From Bacteroidota bacterium (GTDB lineage Bacteria > Bacteroidota > Bacteroidia > Flavobacteriales > Weeksellaceae): a DNA stretch of 9,581 bases. Both the position numbers and the translations under genes were made by a program. The stretch's first letter is position 1. Each line of letters begins with the position of its first letter. Where the stretch lies: NCBI GenBank assembly GCA_023448955.1, contig JAEXJU010000081.1:1-9581 (forward strand), written 5' to 3'. The notes below the pieces were generated by a model. The model saw only the letters and a program-made list of their open reading frames with translations, had not been told where the DNA came from and ran no database searches. Shown here one piece after another: positions 1 to 5,598 of this stretch.

Positions 1-14
1 AGTATTGAGAGAGT

Positions 15-55
15 AAAAAAACCGGCGGATGACCTCTTGCAAGACCATCCGCCGG
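15..55 (-). terminator. Intrinsic terminator-like hairpin reading leftward
   Basis: Perfect 10-bp GC-rich arms (22-31 and 46-55, CCGGCGGATG and its complement) enclose a 14-nt loop that itself contains the palindrome TCTTGCAAGA. On the minus strand the stem is followed directly by seven T residues (positions 21-15), the form of a rho-independent terminator. On the plus strand the stem is followed by A residues, so it should not terminate plus-strand transcription. No minus-strand gene of ordinary size lies to its right, so either a short RNA or leader ends here, or it attenuates a gene beyond the left edge. Confidence 0.55.
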
Positions 56-226
56 AAAAATAAACTATGAAAAAAAACTACTTTTTGTATTTATCATAAT
101 CTCAAAAAGAATACCGCACCTATTTTCATAGCAAAATGTCTTATTTCTAATTTATAAGCAATAATCAAAAGACAAAAAGTCCTGATTTTCAAAAATTTGG
201 GCGTATCCCTTTGTCTTCCTAGGCGT

Positions 227-259
227 AAACCTCACAGGTTTTGCAAACCTGTGAGGTTT
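227..259. repeat. Perfect 15-bp inverted repeat (AAACCTCACAGGTTT palindrome)
   Basis: Two perfect 15-nt arms (227-241 and 245-259) are separated by only TGC, giving a very stable hairpin in either strand. From general familiarity, palindromes of the CCTCACAGG...CCTGTGAGG type recur between genes in Flavobacteriia; this was not searched here. There is no T-run on either side, so it is not a classical terminator. It lies at the left end of a larger block of nested palindromes. Confidence 0.8.
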
Positions 260-385
260 GCCGGGCCGCTAGACAAGCGGGTCGGTCTGCGGGCAGTCGC
301 TTTTCCATAAAAACTAAACAAAGTTTTTATGGAAAGAGCTCCAACAATGCCCTCCGCCCTTACGCAGCTGCGCATAGTAGAAACT
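260..385. repeat. Compound palindromic intergenic element
   Basis: GC-rich DNA, unlike its AT-rich surroundings, carries several nested dyads. There is an imperfect pair CCGGGCCGCT / AAGCGGGTCGG at about 262-286, and a perfect 14-bp hairpin with arms 302-315 and 322-335 around a 6-nt loop. GAGCTC follows at 336-341, and there is a 10-bp palindrome CGCAGCTGCG near 363-372. The flanks (AGCGGGTCGG..., ...CCCTCCGCCC) resemble conserved edges of a repeat family I recall from Flavobacteriia in which the central stem varies between copies. That link is memory-based and unverified. Reading frames through this block have no protein-like composition. Together with 1-226, which shows nothing else firm, this fills the gene-free left end. 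Confidence 0.6.
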
Positions 386-399
386 TTTCCCAAAAGAAT

Positions 400-407
400 T
401 ATCTTTG
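400..407 (+). promoter_or_regulatory. Possible Bacteroidota -7 element upstream of cca
   Basis: TATCTTTG matches the Bacteroidota/Flavobacteriia -7 consensus TAnnTTTG exactly and lies 70 nt before the cca start codon. No TTG is present at the expected -33 spacing (17-23 nt upstream), so the site is incomplete. If real, transcription would start near 414 with a leader of about 60 nt. Confidence 0.35.
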
Positions 408-477
408 CAATTAATATAAAAGGATTGAGAAGTTTGTAATCATTCCAACAACTTTCAACCGTCAACTGACAACTAAA

Positions 478-1908
478 ATGTTTATCAACCTTAATCAAAA
501 TAAAAACCTAAAACTTTTCAAAATCATTTCTGAAGTGGCCGACAGAAAAGGACAATCTGTTTATGCCGTTGGCGGATTCGTAAGAGACTTGCTGATGAAA
601 AGAAAAGCACCAACCGACATCGATTTCGTGACGGAATCCAGTGGCATAGAACTCGCTGAAAGCATTGCCAAAGAAATTGACCCCAAAACAAAAGTCGCAG
701 TTTTCAAAACTTACGGAACAGCGATGTTCAAATACAAAGATCTGGAACTGGAATTTGTAGGCGCCAGAAAAGAAAGCTACAGCGAAGATTCCAGGAAACC
801 ATCTGTGGAAATCGGAACTTTGGAAGACGATCAAAAACGCAGGGATTTTACCATTAATGCAATGGCAATTTCACTTAACAAAGATAATTTCGGAGAATTG
901 ATTGATCCGTTTGGAGGAATACAGGATCTTTCCGACAAAATCCTGAGAACACCTTTGGAACCTCATCAAACCTATTCGGACGATCCTTTGCGGATGATGC
1001 GTGCCATCAGATTTGCAACAACTCTGGATTTCGATATTGAAGAAAATTCTCTGAAAGCGATTAAAGAAGAAGCTGAGCGAATGAAAATCGTTTCGATGGA
1101 GCGGATTATGGTGGAGTTTAACAAAATCATGCTTTCCGAAAGACCTTCGAAAGGTTTGAAATTATTAGAAGAAACTTCTTTGTTACAATATATTTTACCG
1201 GAACTAACCGCTCTAAAAGGCATCGAAGATATTGACGGACAAACGCATAAAGATAATTTTTACCACACATTGGCTGTCGTCGATAATATTTCTGAAAACA
1301 CAGATAAACTTTGGTTGCGTTGGTCTGCTTTACTTCACGACATTGGAAAAGCACCGACTAAAAAATTTGTAAACGAAACTGGCTGGACGTTTCACGGACA
1401 CGAGTTTGTGGGTTCTAAAATGATAAAATCGATTTTTAAAAGGCTGAAACTTCCTTTGGGAAACGAACAGAAATATGTTGAAAAACTAGTCAGAATGCAC
1501 GCCAGACCAATAGCCCTGATTACCGATGATGCTTCGGACTCCGCACTAAGAAGATTACTTTTTGATTCCGGAGAAGACCTGGAAGATCTTTTTACGCTTT
1601 GCAAATCGGACATCACAACTAAAAATTATTCGAAACAGACGCGTTTCAAAAAAAACTTCGAATACGTTGCACAAAAAATCAAAGAAGTAGAGGAAAAGGA
1701 TCAGGTTCGCAATTTCCAACCACCGATTTCCGGAGAAGAAATTATGGAAATGTTCAATCTCAAACCCGGAAGAGAAATCGGAATTCTGAAAGAAAAAGTG
1801 AAGGAAGCCATTCTGGAAGGAGAAATCAAAAATGATAAAATAGAAGCGAAGGATTTTGTGATTGCTGAAGCAGCAAAAATTGGACTTGATTATAAAAATA
1901 AACAGTAA
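478..1908 (+). CDS. cca: CCA-adding tRNA nucleotidyltransferase with HD domain
   Basis: This enzyme adds or repairs the 3'-terminal CCA of tRNAs from CTP and ATP without a nucleic-acid template, in the cytoplasm. It is a class II polymerase of the poly(A)-polymerase/CCA family. Visible motifs are GGFVRD at residues 32-37, the metal-binding carboxylates D47 and D49 (TDIDF), and RRDFTINAMA at about 121-130. A DDPLRMMRAIRFA segment follows at about 164-176, belonging to the RNA- and nucleotide-recognition part. An HD-type phosphohydrolase domain has LLHDIGK with H287-D288 and a following HGHEF. The length of 476 aa is normal for the HD-fused bacterial form. The ATG start has no Shine-Dalgarno site, as is usual in this phylum. 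The next gene begins 14 nt after the stop, suggesting cotranscription. CCA-adding rather than only A- or CC-adding activity is assumed from there being one such gene in view. Confidence 0.95.
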   Translation: MFINLNQNKNLKLFKIISEVADRKGQSVYAVGGFVRDLLMKRKAPTDIDFVTESSGIELAESIAKEIDPKTKVAVFKTYGTAMFKYKDLELEFVGARKESYSEDSRKPSVEIGTLEDDQKRRDFTINAMAISLNKDNFGELIDPFGGIQDLSDKILRTPLEPHQTYSDDPLRMMRAIRFATTLDFDIEENSLKAIKEEAERMKIVSMERIMVEFNKIMLSERPSKGLKLLEETSLLQYILPELTALKGIEDIDGQTHKDNFYHTLAVVDNISENTDKLWLRWSALLHDIGKAPTKKFVNETGWTFHGHEFVGSKMIKSIFKRLKLPLGNEQKYVEKLVRMHARPIALITDDASDSALRRLLFDSGEDLEDLFTLCKSDITTKNYSKQTRFKKNFEYVAQKIKEVEEKDQVRNFQPPISGEEIMEMFNLKPGREIGILKEKVKEAILEGEIKNDKIEAKDFVIAEAAKIGLDYKNKQ

Positions 1909-1922
1909 AAAACCATAACCAT

Positions 1923-3320
1923 TTGAATATAAAACTTTTACAAAATCCCATCCAAACAATATTGATATTAATCTTATGTTCCGTTTTCTGTGTTTTTGTC
2001 ATACTGAACAGAACATTAATAATAGATGATGCTTACATAACGTTTCAATATTCCAGGAACTTTGCAGACCATCTGAAACCCTGGTACAATCTTGACCCTT
2101 TTTATCAAGGCAATGGACAAACAAGTCTGCTCTGGATGTGGGTTTTATCTGTATTCAATTGGATTGGTCTGAAATCTGAAAATATATTTTACTTTGTCAA
2201 TATTTTAATAGGGATATTTTTAATAATACAATCTGTTTCTTTAATATTCAAAGAACAAAAGCTACTGAATAAGGCATTCAGATTGATATTCAGTCTGTTT
2301 TTCACCTACTGGATGGCACTCAACTCCACACACGGATTGGAAACTATTTTAGCTACCTTTATCCTTTTTATGTTTCTGAAGAATTGGAACAGTTGTAGAA
2401 ATCCCTACTCTATAATACTTGTTTTAGTTCGTCCTGAGTTTGGCGTTTTTTTACTGTTCTGGTTTCTAGACTCGAATTTCCGTCAAAAGAAAGAAATCAT
2501 TTCTAAGTTCGTTTTTTCATCTGCTGGCATCTTAATATTTGCTTCATTTTATCTTCTTTTTTACAAATTTTATATTCCGCTTCCTTTTATTCTGAAATCT
2601 AATTTCAATACTTACAGTTATCTAGGATTCAAAGTTTTTCTGGGAAGAATTATCTTGTTTTCGCCGGTTATTTTATTGTTATTTTATAATAGAAAATATC
2701 TTCAATTAATACCCTTGGCTTTTTTGATTTTCTTTTACAGTTTTAATATTAATAGCTATTCATCAGGTATTTACATCAGATATTTTTTCCCACTGACAGC
2801 TTATTTTCTGGCTATCAATTTCGATTTTAAATTTGAAAAATTTCGTCCAAAACTTATGAATATTATTCTTGGTTTAACGTTGATTATTTCAGCTCTCAGA
2901 ATGATTGATTTATCTGCAAATTTCTATGATGATAGAAAAGGAGTTATTGTTGACAATGAAGGATTTTATAGTAGCTATGGCGAGATGGCTAAAAAATTAA
3001 AAAAATCGGATAAAGTAATGATTATGGATGCCGGTCACGTTGCATATTTTTCACCGGCAACTGTCTATGACGGGTATGGACTGAATGATGCAACAATGCT
3101 TTTGGCAAGAAAACATCGTGACAGTTTATCTTATAAAAATTATGTAGATGCAAGAAATATTAATATCATATCTGTAGTCTCCACAGATTCTTTGACTTTC
3201 AAGCCGAGAATTGATTCGGATTTTACTTACAAAAGTTTAAATCTCAAAAATAAAAAGTTGCTTTATAAATTTCCGATGGATAATAATTTTTATCTTTTTG
3301 TTTATCAATATAAATATTAA
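1923..3320 (+). CDS. GT-C type membrane glycosyltransferase-like protein
   Basis: This is a 465-residue polytopic inner-membrane protein with a first membrane segment at about 10-29 and roughly ten more up to about residue 325, then a soluble C-terminal part. Directly after the first helix comes DDAYITFQYSRNFA (D35-D36), matching the acidic first-loop motif of GT-C glycosyltransferases that use lipid-linked sugar donors. NGQTSLLW at about 63-70 fits the usual downstream G-x-T-S-P-L-W-like signature. In the C-terminal part, DAGHVAYFS (from residue 369) and GLND (386-389) resemble the conserved tail of the AftB/ArnT-like group. It probably transfers a sugar to an envelope glycan or lipid; donor and acceptor cannot be told. 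The start is TTG at 1923: the first internal ATG would remove the acidic motif. It lies 14 nt after cca and 4 nt before the next gene. It is visibly more AT-rich than its neighbours, which may simply reflect its hydrophobic codons. Confidence 0.75.
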   Translation: MNIKLLQNPIQTILILILCSVFCVFVILNRTLIIDDAYITFQYSRNFADHLKPWYNLDPFYQGNGQTSLLWMWVLSVFNWIGLKSENIFYFVNILIGIFLIIQSVSLIFKEQKLLNKAFRLIFSLFFTYWMALNSTHGLETILATFILFMFLKNWNSCRNPYSIILVLVRPEFGVFLLFWFLDSNFRQKKEIISKFVFSSAGILIFASFYLLFYKFYIPLPFILKSNFNTYSYLGFKVFLGRIILFSPVILLLFYNRKYLQLIPLAFLIFFYSFNINSYSSGIYIRYFFPLTAYFLAINFDFKFEKFRPKLMNIILGLTLIISALRMIDLSANFYDDRKGVIVDNEGFYSSYGEMAKKLKKSDKVMIMDAGHVAYFSPATVYDGYGLNDATMLLARKHRDSLSYKNYVDARNINIISVVSTDSLTFKPRIDSDFTYKSLNLKNKKLLYKFPMDNNFYLFVYQYKY

Positions 3321-3324
3321 TAAT

Positions 3325-3765
3325 ATGGATAAAGAAAAGTTGTTACAACTAATCAATCAAAAACTCTCCGAAAAAGTCCTAAACTTCGAAAAGCTGATTG
3401 ATGAAACCCGCGCTTCCAATAACGATACAAAAAGTTCTATGGGCGACAAATACGAAACCGGAAGAGAAATGCTTCAGCAGGAAATCAATAATCTTCAGGT
3501 TCAGCTGAATGAAATTCTGAAGCAGCAGAATTTTCTAAAAACCATATCAACAAAACCAACTGAAAAAGCGGAAAAAGGATCAATTATAAAGACGGAAAAA
3601 GGTTTATTTTTTATTTCTATTTCATTAAGCGAAGTTATTTTTGATGGTAAGAAAATCATTTGCATTTCTCCGGAATCTCCTTTGGCAAAAGCGATGAATG
3701 GTAAAAGAAAAAATGAACTATTCACAATCAATAATATCAACCAAAAAATTGAAAATATCTGGTAA
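3325..3765 (+). CDS. GreA/GreB-like transcript cleavage factor, short form
   Basis: This 146-residue protein has a charged, helical N-terminal half (about 1-75, heptad-like, a probable antiparallel coiled coil) and a C-terminal domain with SPESPLAKAMNGK at 115-127. That resembles the SPESPLGRALLGK segment of the FKBP-like domain of GreA. The middle of the hairpin reads GDKYE, placing D41 and E44 at the same spacing and numbering as the two acidic tip residues of E. coli GreA (GDLKE). This supports a role in reactivating backtracked RNA polymerase by inserting the coiled coil into the secondary channel. It is shorter than GreA (158 aa). Members in this phylum are, as I recall, often mislabelled 3-oxoacyl-ACP synthase; nothing here supports that. 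ATG 3325 is preferred over an in-frame TTG at 3298 because the latter overlaps the upstream gene and adds a low-complexity INININN tail. Confidence 0.75.
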   Translation: MDKEKLLQLINQKLSEKVLNFEKLIDETRASNNDTKSSMGDKYETGREMLQQEINNLQVQLNEILKQQNFLKTISTKPTEKAEKGSIIKTEKGLFFISISLSEVIFDGKKIICISPESPLAKAMNGKRKNELFTINNINQKIENIW

Positions 3766-3782
3766 AATTTACCTTATTTTTG
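3749..3782 (+). promoter_or_regulatory. Bacteroidota-type promoter for thyA
   Basis: TTG at 3749-3751 is followed after 23 nt by TATTTTTG (3775-3782), an exact TAnnTTTG match. The spacing is at the upper limit of the Flavobacterium TTG-N17..23-TAnnTTTG pattern. Transcription would start near 3789, about 13 nt before the thyA ATG. The -33 part lies inside the last codons of the Gre-like gene, so thyA may be transcribed both alone and by read-through. Confidence 0.5.
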
Positions 3783-3801
3783 TAACTCACAAATTAGCCT
3801 A

Positions 3802-4596
3802 ATGCAAAACTACCTCGATTTACTTCAACATATTTTAGACAACGGAACCGATAAAACCGACAGAACCGGAACTGGCACAAGAAGCGTTTTTGGATACCAG
3901 TTGCGCTATGATCTATCGAAAGGATTTCCTTTGGTAACGACTAAAAAGGTGCATCTAAAATCGATTATTTATGAACTGCTTTGGTTCATAAAAGGCGATA
4001 CGAATATCAAATATTTGACCGATAATGGTGTTTCGATTTGGAATGAATGGGCCGATGAAAATGGAGATTTGGGACCAGTTTACGGCGCACAATGGAGAAG
4101 CTGGAGCGGTGCCGACGGAAAAGTGGTAGATCAGTTTTCTGAAGTGATTGAACAAATCAAAAAAAATCCGGATTCCAGAAGATTAATCGTTTCCGCCTGG
4201 AACGCTGCTGAGATACCAAATATGGCTCTAGCACCTTGCCACGCATTGTTTCAGTTTTATGTAGCCGATGGAAAACTGTCGCTTCAGTTGTATCAGAGAA
4301 GTGCTGATGTTTTCCTGGGAGTTCCTTTCAACATCGCAAGTTATGCGCTTTTACTGATGATGGTTGCGCAAGTTTGCAATTTAGAAGTTGGTGATTATGT
4401 TCATACATTTGGCGATGTTCATATTTACAACAATCATTTTGAGCAGGTTCAGAAACAGCTTTCAAGAGAGCCGAGACCTTTACCGACTATGAAACTAAAT
4501 CCGGAAATAAAAGATATTTTTGATTTTGATTTTGAGGATTTCACTTTGGAAAATTACGATCCGCATCCTGGGATTAAAGCGCCGGTGGCGATATAA
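3802..4596 (+). CDS. thyA: Thymidylate synthase
   Basis: This cytoplasmic enzyme makes dTMP from dUMP using 5,10-methylenetetrahydrofolate, producing dihydrofolate. It is a complete 264-residue protein, the same length as E. coli ThyA, with the key residues at the same numbers. The catalytic nucleophile is C146 in APCHALFQFYV, and the phosphate-binding pair R126-R127 lies in DSRRLIVSAWN. DRTGTGTRS near the N terminus, RSADVFLGVPFNIASYA, and the C-terminal end KAPVAI are all family signatures. The dihydrofolate reductase gene that often follows thyA is not present; a putative lipoprotein gene starts 10 nt after the stop instead. Nothing suggests damage. Confidence 0.98.
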   Translation: MQNYLDLLQHILDNGTDKTDRTGTGTRSVFGYQLRYDLSKGFPLVTTKKVHLKSIIYELLWFIKGDTNIKYLTDNGVSIWNEWADENGDLGPVYGAQWRSWSGADGKVVDQFSEVIEQIKKNPDSRRLIVSAWNAAEIPNMALAPCHALFQFYVADGKLSLQLYQRSADVFLGVPFNIASYALLLMMVAQVCNLEVGDYVHTFGDVHIYNNHFEQVQKQLSREPRPLPTMKLNPEIKDIFDFDFEDFTLENYDPHPGIKAPVAI

Positions 4597-4606
4597 GTTC
4601 TTTAAC

Positions 4607-5524
4607 TTGAGATTTATCTTCCTCTTTATTTTAGTACTTATTTTCTTTAATTGTAAAGAAAACGAGAAGACACAAAAAGATTTGCGCCCTGAAAATTTAG
4701 TTGAGGTTTTCGGTCCAAAAGAAAAAGGAATTTTTGATTCTTTGAAAGTTCCAAATCATCTTAAAAATGAAGTTAAAAGTATTTCAAACCTAAATTATTT
4801 CGATTCCGGTGTTATTGGAAATGAAAATCCTGATATCAAATTTGCAACTCCTTATTCTGAATTTGAGAAATTAAAACAGAAAGCAAATATAAAAGAAATC
4901 TATCAGTTGACATTTAATAAAAACACTGTAGTTTCTCTTTATTCTTACATTGCTATTGCGGAAAAAATTCCTCAACTAACTCCAATTTTTTACTCAAGAC
5001 TTTTGAATGTTAATAAAGAAATTTATTCGGAAAATGGTTGTATTGTAGGAAATTTAAAACCTTCCGAAATTTTCTACAACGAATATCTAAAAGAAGTTGA
5101 TGAACAAAGCGAAGGAAAAGATTTAATTCTAAAAAAACTGGACAGCATTTCTATTTATCATGATAGAACATCTACTTATGTGTTGAATCAAGCATTGAGA
5201 CACAGGATTTATCCAGAGATTTTTCAAAGTAGATTTGAAGAGTTAGGATTCAAACAAGAAAATCCTTACGTGCTCTTGTATTTAAGCAAAAATTTCGGCG
5301 AACGCTATAAGGAAAAACTTCAGAAAAGTATAATCTCTTATCTCAAAAGGACTATAAATGAACCATTTACTGAATATAGTAAAAACCAATTAATTATTGA
5401 ATTAATGCGATTTAAAAACACACAAAACAAAAATCTTATCGACAAATTATTAGAGAACAATTTCATTTTAAATAATGAAAAAGAAGTCCAACAACTAAAA
5501 AAATATAATGGAATTACAAATTAG
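4607..5524 (+). CDS. Putative lipoprotein, unknown function, possible helical repeats
   Basis: I do not recognise a defined family. The reading frame is open from 4520, but that start would lie inside thyA. TTG at 4607 gives a 305-residue protein beginning MRFIFLFILVLIFFNCKEN, a short basic and hydrophobic signal peptide with a Cys at residue 16. This fits a relaxed Bacteroidota lipobox (asparagine at -1 is not ideal), so lipid attachment and export are likely but unproven. The rest is charged, Lys/Glu-rich and mostly helical. The segment around QLTFNKNTVVSLYSYIAIAEK followed by GCI resembles HEAT-like helical repeats seen in some Bacteroidota hypothetical proteins; this is a weak memory-based impression. 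The 10-nt gap suggests cotranscription with thyA. The protein is lower in recognisable conservation than its neighbours and could be lineage-specific. Confidence 0.65.
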   Translation: MRFIFLFILVLIFFNCKENEKTQKDLRPENLVEVFGPKEKGIFDSLKVPNHLKNEVKSISNLNYFDSGVIGNENPDIKFATPYSEFEKLKQKANIKEIYQLTFNKNTVVSLYSYIAIAEKIPQLTPIFYSRLLNVNKEIYSENGCIVGNLKPSEIFYNEYLKEVDEQSEGKDLILKKLDSISIYHDRTSTYVLNQALRHRIYPEIFQSRFEELGFKQENPYVLLYLSKNFGERYKEKLQKSIISYLKRTINEPFTEYSKNQLIIELMRFKNTQNKNLIDKLLENNFILNNEKEVQQLKKYNGITN

Positions 5525-5563
5525 GAAATTGCATTAGTAACTTTAGTAGTCTATTAAAGACTT

Positions 5564-5578
5564 ATCAATATTATTGAT
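5564..5578. promoter_or_regulatory. 15-bp palindrome upstream of the M1 peptidase gene
   Basis: ATCAATA and TATTGAT flank a single T, a perfect dyad 20 nt before the ATG at 5599. It overlaps TATTATTG (5569-5576), a one-mismatch match to the -7 consensus, but no TTG lies at proper spacing, so a promoter cannot be assigned firmly. A second small dyad (AGTCT/AGACT, 5548-5562) sits just upstream. It may be an operator, or a weak hairpin in an AT-rich spacer. Confidence 0.25.
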
Positions 5579-5598
5579 TAAAATAATAAGAATATATA

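Noticed and set aside
67..99. Plus-strand mini frame MKKNYFLYLS
   Set aside because: Ten codons in AT-rich DNA with no promoter, and the adjacent hairpin lies upstream and in the wrong orientation to act as its terminator.
232..498. 88-residue minus-strand open frame
   Set aside because: It runs through the palindromic repeat block, has no promoter or protein-like composition, and overlaps the cca start.
1555..1959. 134-residue minus-strand open frame over the end of cca
   Set aside because: Phe-rich antisense shadow of a Lys/Glu-rich coding sequence; cca has clear family motifs in the other strand.
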